From NCBI GenBank assembly GCA_039984955.1, contig JBDWTN010000007.1, positions 2,550,501-2,614,500 on the forward strand: 64,000 nucleotides of DNA. Direction: 5' to 3'. How positions within the stretch are numbered: the first letter of the stretch is position 1; every line of letters begins with the position of its first letter. This document shows positions 1 through 7,901 of the stretch, piece after piece. This DNA comes from Marinobacter alexandrii. GTDB lineage: Bacteria; Bacteroidota; Bacteroidia; Cytophagales; Cyclobacteriaceae. The translations under genes were made by a program, and so were the position numbers. The notes beneath the pieces are model-generated. The model was not told the DNA's origin and searched no databases. It saw only the letters and a list, made by a program, of their open reading frames with translations.

Positions 1-3000
1 AGCTTTACATTGATGCGAGCATCGGGATTGGCATTTTTTAGATCAAAAATTAATTGAGCTAAATCTTCTATTGAGTAGATGTCGTGATGAGGTGGAGGAG
101 AAATCAAGTCTACCCCGGGCGTAGACATTCGAACTTTTGCGATCCATTTATTTACCTTATGCCCTGGAAGTTGTCCTCCCTCACCAGGTTTTGCGCCTTG
201 AGCAATTTTTATCTGAATCTCATCTGCATTGTTTAGATAATGCGAGGTAACACCAAACCTACCCGAGGCTACTTGCTTTATTCTTGATTTTTCTGAGTCG
301 CCATTTTCTCTTAAAACAAATCGACTAATGTCTTCTCCTCCTTCACCACTGTTGCTTTTTCCTCCAATGCGATTCATTGCAATAGCAAGGGTGGTATGTG
401 CTTCATGTGAAATGGATCCAAAAGACATAGCCCCAGTTGCAAATCTTTGAAGTATTCTATCTACAGATTCAACTGAGTCTAATGAGATTGATTTTCTTTT
501 TTTAAATGACAGTAAGTGACGTATATAGAAATAACCTTCCTCTGGCTTACTGATGTGAGCAGCATACTTTTTGTAAAGTGAGTAGTCTTTTAACTTGGTC
601 GCTTTTTGAAGCAAATGGATTGTTTCTGGATCTATTAAGTGTTTTTCCTGATCCTTTCGCCAGCTATACACCCCACCATGTTCAATAGGATTATTCGAAT
701 AGGCGAGCATATGATTTTTGCGGATTCCTTCTTCGAAATGATCAAAACTATTCCCTTCAACTCTGGAAATGGTGCCATTGAAACATGTTTTAATGACCTT
801 TGAAGATAATCCGATGGCTTCAAATATTTGAGCTCCTTGATAGGACTGAAGGGTGGAAATACCCATTTTGGACATAATCTTCAATAGTCCTTTCCCTATA
901 GCTCTGGCATAATTGTCCGAAAGCTCATTGAAGTCAAGATCTTTAGATTTTGCATGGGCATTCATGTGGCTAAAGGCTAGATAGGGCATCACAGCACTAG
1001 CTCCAAAACCAATCAATGTGGCAAAATGATGAACTTCTATTATATCTGCACCATGGGCAATTAAACTGGTCTTGGCCCTTAGTTTTTTGTCAGTCAAGTA
1101 ATGCTGGACGGCACCAATTGAGAATAGTGATGGAATTGCAAAATGAGTTGCATCCTGTTTAGCATCACTAAGGATTAGGATTTTCGATCCACTTACTACG
1201 GCCTTCTCAGCTTCCTTGCATATTCGAATTAATGCTTTTTCCAGTGTCTCATTTTTTGAAAAAATACAATCAATTACTTGATGAGAAAATCCTTGATTTG
1301 AAAGTTCTAAAACTTTCTGAAATGTATTTGGTCGTAGAACAGGTCTGGTTATATGTATCTGATGGCAATGCTCAGGATCTTCGGACAAGATGTTGGCACC
1401 CTGACCTAATCTTGTAAAGAGTGACATCACCATTCGTTCGCGAATTGGATCAATAGGAGGGTTACTCACCTGAGCAAAAAACTGTTTCAAGAAGTTCGAT
1501 GGATGCTGCGATTTGGTGCTTAGCGCTGCTAAAGGTATTTCCAATCCCATGCTACCAATAGGCTCTTTGCCCTGCTCACACATGGGAATCAATATTTGGT
1601 CAATGGCTTCTCTTGTCCACCCATTGGCGATTTGGAGTTTACTGATTTGATCACTATCCAGAAATTCAGGGTCAGTGAAAGGCCCTGGTAAAAAGCGGAG
1701 TTTAATTCTGTGCTTTTTAATCCACTCCAAATAAGGCTTAGATCTAGATATTTCTTCTTTTATATCGGCATCAAATTTCACTTCACCTTTATCTAAATCA
1801 GCCACTATCATTTTTCCAGGTTGAAGTCTTCCTTTTTCTTTAATCATCTTTTGATCTATTGGTAAGGCTCCAGTTTCGCTGGAAACCACCAATCTGCCAT
1901 CAAAAGTGATTGAGTATCTGCATGGCCTCAGTCCATTTCGATCGAGAGTAGCTCCGATGACATCTCCATCTGTAAAACATAAAGCGGCAGGCCCGTCCCA
2001 TGGCTCCATAATGGATGCGTTATATTTATAAAAGGCTTTGGTATGTTCATCCATGCTCTTATTGTACTGCCAGGTTTCGGGTACCAGCATCATGAGAGCA
2101 TGAGGAAGAGATCGTCCGCCTATCACAAGTAATTCGATTAACTCATCCAGGTTTGCTGAATCAGAAAAGTCAGGGTTACATACCGGTAAGAGCTTCTTTA
2201 ATTCTTCTTTAGAGAATACATCTGATTTCAATAGCGCTGATTTTCCTTTCATTTTATTGACATTGCCCCGGATGGTATTTATTTCTCCATTATGAGCAAT
2301 GTATCTAAAAGGCTGAGCTAAGCTCCATCGAGGAAAAGTGTTAGTAGAAAATCGAGAATGAATGATCGAGAACGCGGATTTAAAAGCCGGATTTTGAAGA
2401 TCCAAATAGTATGGTTTCAACTGATCAGTTCTTAATTGGCCTTTATAAACAATCTTGTAGCAAGACAGTGAAGAGATGTAGAAATCAGGAAAAGATGCAG
2501 TTATTTTTTTGGTGGCAGTCTTGTTAAGAATATACAGTTGCTTCTCCAGTTCTCGCTCCGCTAATTCACTATGTTTTAAAAAGACTTGAATAATAGTTGG
2601 TTCGTTTTCGCGTGCAGTAGGCCCCACAAATAAACTATCTACAGGAACTTCTCTTGTGTGAAATAGAGTGAATCCTAGAGAGTCAGTTATCAACTTTAAT
2701 TGATCTAGACATTCTTCCCAATTTGGCTTTGGAAGGAATAACATTCCTACACCGTAAGATCGAGGAGTCAAAAGCGATTTATGCTCACTTAATTCCTGAT
2801 CAAAAAAATCGTAAGGAATTTCAGTCATTATTCCGGCACCATCTCCCGTTTCTGGCTCAGCCCCAACCCCTCCACGATGCTCCATATTTTCTAGCATCAA
2901 GATTGCATCAGAAACAATTTCATGAGCTCGTTTTCGCTTAATATCTGCTACAAAACCTATTCCGCAAGCGTCATGCTCTAGCTCAGATAAATACATTGAT

Positions 3001-3017
3001 TGACTATTTCTTCCCAT
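1..3017 (-). CDS. gltB: Glutamate synthase large subunit, 3' part outside window
   Basis: Large subunit of glutamate synthase, which transfers the amide nitrogen of glutamine to 2-oxoglutarate (ammonia assimilation, cytoplasm). About 1,005 codons are visible and the gene runs off the left edge, so the rest of the FMN and 3Fe-4S part cannot be seen. The minus strand reads without a break. The N-terminus has EHDACGIGF, with Cys18 as the expected class II amidotransferase nucleophile once the short propeptide is removed. RFSTNTFPRW and HNGEINTIRGN near residues 220-250 belong to the same domain. GAMSFGSISHEAH and NSGEGGED near 860-895 open the FMN-binding synthase domain. I chose the ATG at 3017; an in-frame ATG at 2996 would leave only 10 residues before the Cys. 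The small subunit gltD is not in the window. Confidence 0.95.
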   Translation of the reverse strand, partial: MGRNSQSMYLSELEHDACGIGFVADIKRKRAHEIVSDAILMLENMEHRGGVGAEPETGDGAGIMTEIPYDFFDQELSEHKSLLTPRSYGVGMLFLPKPNWEECLDQLKLITDSLGFTLFHTREVPVDSLFVGPTARENEPTIIQVFLKHSELAERELEKQLYILNKTATKKITASFPDFYISSLSCYKIVYKGQLRTDQLKPYYLDLQNPAFKSAFSIIHSRFSTNTFPRWSLAQPFRYIAHNGEINTIRGNVNKMKGKSALLKSDVFSKEELKKLLPVCNPDFSDSANLDELIELLVIGGRSLPHALMMLVPETWQYNKSMDEHTKAFYKYNASIMEPWDGPAALCFTDGDVIGATLDRNGLRPCRYSITFDGRLVVSSETGALPIDQKMIKEKGRLQPGKMIVADLDKGEVKFDADIKEEISRSKPYLEWIKKHRIKLRFLPGPFTDPEFLDSDQISKLQIANGWTREAIDQILIPMCEQGKEPIGSMGLEIPLAALSTKSQHPSNFLKQFFAQVSNPPIDPIRERMVMSLFTRLGQGANILSEDPEHCHQIHITRPVLRPNTFQKVLELSNQGFSHQVIDCIFSKNETLEKALIRICKEAEKAVVSGSKILILSDAKQDATHFAIPSLFSIGAVQHYLTDKKLRAKTSLIAHGADIIEVHHFATLIGFGASAVMPYLAFSHMNAHAKSKDLDFNELSDNYARAIGKGLLKIMSKMGISTLQSYQGAQIFEAIGLSSKVIKTCFNGTISRVEGNSFDHFEEGIRKNHMLAYSNNPIEHGGVYSWRKDQEKHLIDPETIHLLQKATKLKDYSLYKKYAAHISKPEEGYFYIRHLLSFKKRKSISLDSVESVDRILQRFATGAMSFGSISHEAHTTLAIAMNRIGGKSNSGEGGEDISRFVLRENGDSEKSRIKQVASGRFGVTSHYLNNADEIQIKIAQGAKPGEGGQLPGHKVNKWIAKVRMSTPGVDLISPPPHHDIYSIEDLAQLIFDLKNANPDARINVK

Positions 3018-3089
3018 TATATTCAACACTACAAGAGGATGAATATAGCCCTTATTGTACTTTTAACTGTAAAAATTTTAATAGAATTA

Positions 3090-3120
3090 ATCAAAAATTA
3101 TGATAATTATAATTTTTGAT
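3090..3120. repeat. Perfect 12-bp inverted repeat upstream of gltB
   Basis: Two 12-nt arms (3090-3101 and 3109-3120) are exact reverse complements around a 7-nt spacer. They are very AT-rich. The repeat lies 73 bp before the gltB start and about 90 bp after the hydrolase stop, both genes reading leftward. It could be a weak terminator for the hydrolase transcript or an operator for gltB. No clean T-tract follows on the minus strand, so I cannot choose. Confidence 0.45.
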
Positions 3121-3211
3121 ACTATTTATTGCGAATGGATAAATTCTGCTAATTATAATTGAATAAGATTATGAAATTCCCATTTTTGAAAATCTAACGT
3201 TCCTGCTGGGT

Positions 3212-4117
3212 TTATCTTGTTTTCATTGCATTGATCATGTAGCTAATGATTGAGTCATTGGCTATTATTTTATAATGTCCTAAACCTTTGACGTGAACAA
3301 ATGAAGCATGAGGCCATGCTTCTTCTAGCTCAATTCCTTTATCGAATGGAATCACCTGATCATCCTCACAATAAAAAAGATGTGTATTGACATTTTTCAT
3401 CTGAGTGGCTTTTAGACGAAGGTCAAAATAGTCAACAGGTTGATGATATCTTTCCTTTACTAGTCCACACATAGCTTCATAAACTGAGTGATTGCAGCCA
3501 ATTTCCTTGACAATATCATCAAAGAAGTAACGCACATATGGAGGTGCTGCCAATACAAAGAAATTGTTAGGTTGGAAATTTTCACCAAGTTCACTCAAAA
3601 CTATGCCTGCAGCTAGTGCGCCAAGTGAGTGACCTATGATAGCTTCATAGGGTCCATTTTTTGAAACATGCTTTTTTATGATATCTCTGAACTCGGGAAG
3701 TGCAGTATGTTTTCCTTCTGAATTTCCATGGGCACGCATATCAATAGCCTCAACTACATAGCCATCAGCAACTAGTGAGTTTATCATTCTTCTAAAGTCT
3801 GCTCCTTTTGATCGCCAACCATGACAAAGAAGAATTTTTGGACCTTCCTCTCCCCATTGATAGCATTTTATCAAATCGCCCCTGTAGTTAGTTTGACTAA
3901 TATTCGCCTTTGATACAATATCATTTTGTGGTTCTGAGAAGCGAACTCTCCCTGGCATTGTAAAATAATGCCATATAATTCCTGCGGACTTCTTGGGTGA
4001 TGCGTGTTGCAGCAACCCTAAACCCTTCTTGATTAATTCAATTTTCCAGCTTGTTTTAGGTGGACGTTCAGCAGGCCTACTGATGTCTTCACCTTTTATT
4101 TCTATGTGTGTGACCAT
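3212..4117 (-). CDS. Alpha/beta hydrolase
   Basis: A 301-residue alpha/beta-fold hydrolase whose substrate is not evident. HGW at 99-101 would form the oxyanion hole. GHSLG places the nucleophile Ser at 164, the acid is probably Asp252 or Asp253 (CEDDQVIP), and the catalytic His is His281 (GLGHYK). The first ~80 residues precede the core fold and contain no signal peptide, so it is probably cytoplasmic. It lies 41 bp downstream of the tetR gene on the same strand, and a copy of the tetR palindrome sits 10 bp before its ATG. It is therefore likely the direct target of that regulator, perhaps in detoxification or lipid/ester metabolism (inference). Confidence 0.85.
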   Translation of the reverse strand: MVTHIEIKGEDISRPAERPPKTSWKIELIKKGLGLLQHASPKKSAGIIWHYFTMPGRVRFSEPQNDIVSKANISQTNYRGDLIKCYQWGEEGPKILLCHGWRSKGADFRRMINSLVADGYVVEAIDMRAHGNSEGKHTALPEFRDIIKKHVSKNGPYEAIIGHSLGALAAGIVLSELGENFQPNNFFVLAAPPYVRYFFDDIVKEIGCNHSVYEAMCGLVKERYHQPVDYFDLRLKATQMKNVNTHLFYCEDDQVIPFDKGIELEEAWPHASFVHVKGLGHYKIIANDSIISYMINAMKTR

Positions 4118-4126
4118 AATAGTTAT

Positions 4127-4140
4127 ATACCAATTGGTAT
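4127..4140. promoter_or_regulatory. Palindromic operator, copy 2 (before hydrolase)
   Basis: ATACCAATTGGTAT is a perfect 14-bp palindrome, 10 bp before the hydrolase ATG. It is identical to the core of the palindrome that precedes tetR. Two identical palindromes placed the same way before both genes of a TetR unit are the expected layout for TetR-family operators; binding itself is inferred. Confidence 0.7.
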
Positions 4141-4158
4141 TTTATTAGCTAAATTTTT

Positions 4159-4752
4159 TTAAATACTTATTTCATCAATGCGCTTTTCCAAATAGTTTTT
4201 TACAAAGTCATAAGACCTTCCATCACCTTCAATTCTGGAAAGTGATATAGCTCCTTCAATAGTAGCGTAGAAGAAAACAGCAAATTCTTCTGCGTCTACA
4301 TCTTTTTTTATCTGCTTTTCCAATATTCCTCTAGTGATGATTTTTGCTAGTGAATCTTTTATCAGAGCAATGGAGCGTATGATTCTTGATCGTAGAAAAG
4401 GATGATTATCGTCTGCTTGAATGGATGAATTTAGAATTGGACAACCTCCTGGTATGGGGGGATTGTTGATATATTTACCATAATACTCAATCATAGCCAT
4501 TAGTTTTCGTGGAGCTGTTTTTTCGAAACTCACCTGCTTGGCAATCTGTCCAGTAACTATTGAAACACCTTTCTCGAAAGCTGCCGAAGCTACCTCATCT
4601 TTATTTTTGAAATTCCCATAAATGGCCCCTTTTGTAATTCCGGTTGCCGAAGTAATATCTGAAAGAGAAGCAGCTGCATATCCCTTTGTGTTGAATATGG
4701 GGAGTGCTTTTTCAATAATTAATTGCTTTGTGAGTTCAGGATTTCGAGGCAT
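4159..4752 (-). CDS. TetR/AcrR-family transcriptional regulator
   Basis: A one-component repressor of about 197 residues. The N-terminal TetR DNA-binding domain covers roughly residues 1-50 (LIIEKALPIFNTKGY, then the helix-turn-helix SDITSATGITKGAIYGNF). The remainder is the ligand-binding/dimer domain, whose ligand is unknown. The frame stays open to 4767, but that upstream start codon lies inside the palindromic operator. The ATG at 4752 gives the typical MPRNPELTK N-terminus and leaves the operator 6 bp upstream, so I start there. It probably represses itself and the hydrolase gene downstream. Confidence 0.9.
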   Translation of the reverse strand: MPRNPELTKQLIIEKALPIFNTKGYAAASLSDITSATGITKGAIYGNFKNKDEVASAAFEKGVSIVTGQIAKQVSFEKTAPRKLMAMIEYYGKYINNPPIPGGCPILNSSIQADDNHPFLRSRIIRSIALIKDSLAKIITRGILEKQIKKDVDAEEFAVFFYATIEGAISLSRIEGDGRSYDFVKNYLEKRIDEISI

Positions 4753-4758
4753 ATACAA

Positions 4759-4776
4759 ATATACCAATTGGTATAT
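4759..4776. promoter_or_regulatory. Palindromic operator, copy 1 (before tetR)
   Basis: ATATACCAATTGGTATAT is a perfect 18-bp palindrome just before the tetR ATG. It shares the 14-bp core with the site at 4127-4140. An operator covering the transcription or translation start would give negative autoregulation. The sequence is direct evidence; TetR binding is inference. Confidence 0.75.
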
Positions 4777-4804
4777 AAATTAAAAATTAATTTAAAAAGC
4801 TTCT

Positions 4805-4830
4805 AAAATAGTATGCATGCATACTATTTT
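4805..4830. repeat. 26-bp perfect palindrome
   Basis: A perfect dyad of 26 bp with no spacer, centred between 4817 and 4818, with core TATGCATGCATA. It lies about 55-75 bp upstream of the tetR start and does not share the tetR operator core. It could be an operator for a different dimeric regulator or a cruciform/terminator-type element. No T-tract follows on the plus strand beyond the arm itself. Confidence 0.6.
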
Positions 4831-4965
4831 GGTGATTTGATCTTATCTTAGAGGTGAAGTACAAGAACTTTCTAAAGGAGGTAGCTTTAAGGTGATTTGT
4901 TGAGTTGGAGAATCATATCAGGAAAAGGGATTGTTTCTTGACCTGATGCTGAGTGTTTGATCGCA

Positions 4966-5030
4966 GCGGCGAACCGTCGGAGTGGCGTTCCATTGAGTCG
5001 TCGAACCGCCACCGACTCGCGGGTTTTCGT
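4966..5030. repeat. GC-rich imperfect hairpin with tRNA-like segment
   Basis: In the 300-bp gene-free stretch between tetR and tRNA-Phe, this segment is far richer in G+C than its surroundings. Arms 4976-4990 and 5003-5016 pair over 13 bp with one 2-nt and one 1-nt bulge, and weaker pairing extends outward. The right side (5001-5028) also closely resembles the variable/anticodon part of the neighbouring tRNA-Phe (ACCGACTC-CGG-TTTTC). It may be a REP-like element, a small structured RNA or a tRNA-derived remnant. I see no coding potential. Confidence 0.4.
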
Positions 5031-5047
5031 TGAGATTGGATAGAAAC

Positions 5048-5074
5048 AAAAAAGCCACCCTGTTTAGGACGGCT
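5048..5074 (-). terminator. Intrinsic terminator of tRNA-Phe
   Basis: On the minus strand an 8-bp stem (AGCCGTCC with GGGTGGCT, two G-T pairs) closes a 6-nt loop and is followed directly by TTTTTTG. It begins 5 nt after the tRNA 3' end, as expected for a Rho-independent terminator of the tRNA transcript. Confidence 0.8.
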
Positions 5075-5079
5075 TGATG

Positions 5080-5152
5080 TGGTGCTGAGTGGATTCGAAC
5101 CACCGACTCACGGATTTTCAGTCCGATGCTCTACCAACTGAGCTACAGCACC
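5080..5152 (-). tRNA. tRNA-Phe (GAA)
   Basis: A 73-nt cloverleaf on the minus strand. The acceptor GGTGCTG pairs with CAGCACC, the D-arm is GCTC...GAGC, the anticodon loop CTGAAAA gives anticodon GAA (Phe), and the T-loop is TTCGAAT. The 3' CCA is not encoded: after the discriminator A the genome reads CATC, so CCA must be added enzymatically. It stands alone with its own promoter and terminator. Confidence 0.95.
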
Positions 5153-5167
5153 AAAAAAATTGGTTGG

Positions 5168-5196
5168 CAAAAGTATGTATTTCTTTGAAAAGGCAA
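5168..5196 (-). promoter_or_regulatory. Bacteroidetes-type promoter for tRNA-Phe
   Basis: On the minus strand, TTG (5194-5196) and TACTTTTG (5168-5175) are 18 bp apart. This matches the TTG/TAnnTTTG consensus of the Bacteroidetes primary sigma factor. Transcription would start roughly 5-10 nt before the mature tRNA 5' end at 5152. Confidence 0.75.
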
Positions 5197-5234
5197 AATT
5201 TAAATTGAAGTTCGTGTTAGGAATTTTTTAAAAT

Positions 5235-6545
5235 ATGGAATTTATCCCTCAAATTGTTTTCATTCTGATCGTAGGATTCTTTGGTTTCCTTATCTATCGC
5301 AGAGTCTCTCAGATTTCAAAAAACATTAAACTCGGTAAGGATGTAGATCTATCTGATAATAAAGCTGAACGTTTGAAAAACATGGTCTTAGTGGCTTTTG
5401 GTCAAAAGAAAATGTTTAAAAGGCCTTTACCAGCTTTTCTGCACCTGTTGATTTATGTAGGCTTTGTGCTCATCAATATAGAGGTCTTAGAGATTATCAT
5501 AGATGGAGTTTTTGGAACACATAGAGTAGCTGCTCCGATTTTAGGAAACTTTTACTCAGGCATGATTAATTTCTTTGAATTTCTTGCTGTAGGTGTATTG
5601 TTTTCCTGCATAGTATTCTTAATTCGAAGGAGTGTCTTAAGAATTAATCGTTTCAAGAAAATTGAAATGGTTGGATGGCCTTCTCTTGATGCAAACCTCA
5701 TACTTATCATTGAAATCTTGCTAATGATGGCAATTTTAGGAATGAATGGAGCTGATCAGATTTTGCAACAAAGAGGTACAGATCATTATACTCAAGTAGG
5801 ATCATTCTTTTTTAGTTCGACGCTATTTGGTTGGCTTTCTGAATTCGAAACTGGTGCATTAATTCTAATAGAGCGAGGAGCTTGGTGGTTTCACATTGTA
5901 GGGATATTTGCTTTTGCTCTCTATGTGACTTACTCTAAACACCTTCATATATTTTTAGCATTTCCAAATACTTACTACAGTAAAATTTCTCCAAAAGGGA
6001 AAATGGAAAACATGAATGAAATCACTAATGAGGTGAAAATGATGTTAGGAATGCCTGTGGAAGGAGATAGTGCACCACCTCCTGAAGGAATGCGATTTGG
6101 AGCTAAAGATGTGAATGATCTTACCTGGAAAAATTTGATGGACGCTTATTCATGTACTGAATGCGGACGTTGCACTTCCGAATGTCCAGCAAACCTCACC
6201 GGGAAAAAGTTGTCTCCTAGGAAGATTATGATGGATACTAGAGATCGATTGGAGGATGTTGGTAAGAATGGATTAGATGATGGAAAATCCTTGCTTGGAG
6301 ACTACATCACAAAGGAAGAAATCAATGCTTGCACAAATTGTAATGCTTGCGTAGAAGCTTGTCCTGTAAACATCAATCCATTAGATATTATTCTACAGAC
6401 ACGTAGGTACGTTGCAATGGAAGAGTCAGCCGCACCTGATTCATGGAATGCCATGTTCCAGAACGTAGAAACAAACTTTGCACCATGGAAATTTGGTGTG
6501 CAGGATAGATTTAACTGGTCAAACGAACTAAAAGAAGGGAAATGA
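5235..6545 (+). CDS. Membrane-bound 4Fe-4S dicluster protein (HdrC/NarI-like)
   Basis: A 436-residue inner-membrane electron-transfer protein. The N-terminal half has about five hydrophobic helices (near 4-21, 66-90, 107-130, 152-172, 215-240). The C-terminal half faces the cytoplasm and carries two 4Fe-4S motifs: Cys307/310/313/317 (CTECGRCTSECP) and Cys366/369/372/376 (CTNCNACVEACP). This is the architecture of heterodisulfide-reductase-like quinone-linked modules. Its stop overlaps the start of the CCG-domain partner by 4 nt, so the two are translationally coupled. The electron donor is not shown by the sequence; respiratory oxidation of a small substrate or an ETF-linked role are both possible. 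Confidence 0.85.
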   Translation: MEFIPQIVFILIVGFFGFLIYRRVSQISKNIKLGKDVDLSDNKAERLKNMVLVAFGQKKMFKRPLPAFLHLLIYVGFVLINIEVLEIIIDGVFGTHRVAAPILGNFYSGMINFFEFLAVGVLFSCIVFLIRRSVLRINRFKKIEMVGWPSLDANLILIIEILLMMAILGMNGADQILQQRGTDHYTQVGSFFFSSTLFGWLSEFETGALILIERGAWWFHIVGIFAFALYVTYSKHLHIFLAFPNTYYSKISPKGKMENMNEITNEVKMMLGMPVEGDSAPPPEGMRFGAKDVNDLTWKNLMDAYSCTECGRCTSECPANLTGKKLSPRKIMMDTRDRLEDVGKNGLDDGKSLLGDYITKEEINACTNCNACVEACPVNINPLDIILQTRRYVAMEESAAPDSWNAMFQNVETNFAPWKFGVQDRFNWSNELKEGK

Positions 6546-7336
6546 GCGAAATACAAATACCAACAGTAGCAGACTTAGTTGCAAAAGGGGAAAAGCCGGA
6601 TGTATTATTTTGGGTGGGTTGTGCAGGATCTTATGATGATAGATATAAAAACGTTACGAAAGCGTTTGTTAAGATCCTTAATAAAGTTGGAGTCAAGTTC
6701 GCAGTGTTAGGTCCTGAGGAAACCTGTACAGGAGATCCCGCTAGAAGGGCTGGGAATGAATTTCTTTTTCAAATGCAAGCAATGGCTAATATTCAAGTTT
6801 TGAATGGCTATGAAATTCAGAAAATAGTTACAGCTTGTCCGCACTGCTTCAATACACTTAAAAATGAGTACCCTGAGCTTGGAGGAAATTATGATGTGAT
6901 ACATCATTCTCAATTCTTACAAGAGTTGATTAATGATGGGAAAGTAGAATTGAAAGGTGGAGGTGAATTTAAGGGTCGAAAAATAACATATCATGATTCT
7001 TGTTTTTTAGGGAGAGCCAATAACGTGTACTCTGCTCCTAGAGCAGTCCTTGAAGCTTTGGATGCTGAGTTGGTAGAGATGAAGAGATGTAAGACCAAAG
7101 GGCTTTGTTGTGGAGCTGGCGGAGCGCAAATGTTTAAGGATGCTGAGCCAGGAAATAAAGAAGTGAACATTGAGCGTACGGAAGAGGCCTTAGAAACCAA
7201 TGCAGACACTATTGCGGTTGCTTGTCCGTTTTGCATGACTATGATGTCCGATGGTGTTAAGAATAAAGAGAAAGAAGACTCTGTGAAAGTTAAAGATTTA
7301 GCGGAACTCATTGCAGAATCTGAAGGTTTGAACTGA
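6542..7336 (+). CDS. Cysteine-rich (CCG) Fe-S protein, HdrB/LutA-like
   Basis: A 264-residue soluble subunit with two cysteine-rich CCG domains. The first has Cys27, Cys62 and CPHC at 99-102. The second has Cys154, Cys183, the CCG motif at 189-191 (CCGAGGAQMF) and CPFC at 228-231. Such domains bind an unusual Fe-S cluster in HdrB, and the same family is found in LutA, GlcF and SdhE-type subunits. It overlaps the membrane ferredoxin-like subunit by 4 nt and is followed one base later by a third gene. It likely forms the catalytic or disulfide/substrate-handling half of that complex. Confidence 0.85.
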   Translation: MSEIQIPTVADLVAKGEKPDVLFWVGCAGSYDDRYKNVTKAFVKILNKVGVKFAVLGPEETCTGDPARRAGNEFLFQMQAMANIQVLNGYEIQKIVTACPHCFNTLKNEYPELGGNYDVIHHSQFLQELINDGKVELKGGGEFKGRKITYHDSCFLGRANNVYSAPRAVLEALDAELVEMKRCKTKGLCCGAGGAQMFKDAEPGNKEVNIERTEEALETNADTIAVACPFCMTMMSDGVKNKEKEDSVKVKDLAELIAESEGLN

Positions 7337-7337
7337 T

Positions 7338-7823
7338 ATGTTGATTCCATTTGAACAAATGCCTGAGCAAGCCCGCTTGTGGATTTATCAGGCTGAAAGA
7401 AAACTCACACAGGAAGAAGTCAAACTAGTGCAAGCGAATGCAAAAACTTTTTTGGATCAATGGAGCGCTCATGGCCAAGATCTAAAATCTTCTTTCACAG
7501 TTGAATACAATCAATTTCTGATTATTTCAGTTGATGAATCATTTAGTCAAGCAAGTGGATGTAGTATTGATGCATCCGTTCATTTGATTAAAGGATTAGA
7601 ATCTGCACTTGGAATCTCATTCATGACGACTAATCAGGTAGCCTTTTTGCAGAATGAACAAATAAATCTGTATCCATTCAATCAACTAAAGGCTCAGGTA
7701 AAAGAGGCTGTTATTCAGCCAGAGACCCTGGTTTTTGACAATACCGTTCAAAATATTGCTGATTTTAGATCACGTTGGCTACAAAAGAGTCAAAATACTT
7801 GGATAAATAGGTACTTTCAATAG
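7338..7823 (+). CDS. Conserved protein of unknown function downstream of Fe-S pair
   Basis: A 161-residue soluble protein without signal peptide or membrane helix. Its start lies one base after the Fe-S gene stop, so it is cotranscribed. The most distinctive stretch is ASGCSIDASVHLIK (about 72-85), a conserved-looking Cys/Ser/Asp patch. Bacteroidetes relatives are, as I recall, often named ABC transporter ATPase, but there is no Walker A, Walker B or signature motif here, so I do not accept that name. A role tied to the redox pair is suggested only by its position. Confidence 0.7.
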   Translation: MLIPFEQMPEQARLWIYQAERKLTQEEVKLVQANAKTFLDQWSAHGQDLKSSFTVEYNQFLIISVDESFSQASGCSIDASVHLIKGLESALGISFMTTNQVAFLQNEQINLYPFNQLKAQVKEAVIQPETLVFDNTVQNIADFRSRWLQKSQNTWINRYFQ

Positions 7824-7901
7824 GGCTTTTGTTTCGTTTCTTGTTTAAGGATTAACTATTTTCGGATAATCATCTGAACCAGTTTTTCGTTATTCTTTTA
7901 T

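Noticed and set aside
1-3017. Short open frames on both strands (635-823, 1232-1417, 2723-2941)
   Set aside because: All are shadows of gltB, whose long frame is open to the window edge and matches the family throughout.
4918-5103. A 61-codon minus-strand open frame ending in the tRNA-Phe region
   Set aside because: It runs through the tRNA 3' end, its terminator and the GC-rich hairpin; the translated N-terminus is tRNA sequence, a well-known false ORF.
7338-7823. ABC transporter ATPase, a name likely to be assigned automatically
   Set aside because: No Walker A, Walker B, Q-loop or LSGGQ-like motif can be seen in the 161 residues.
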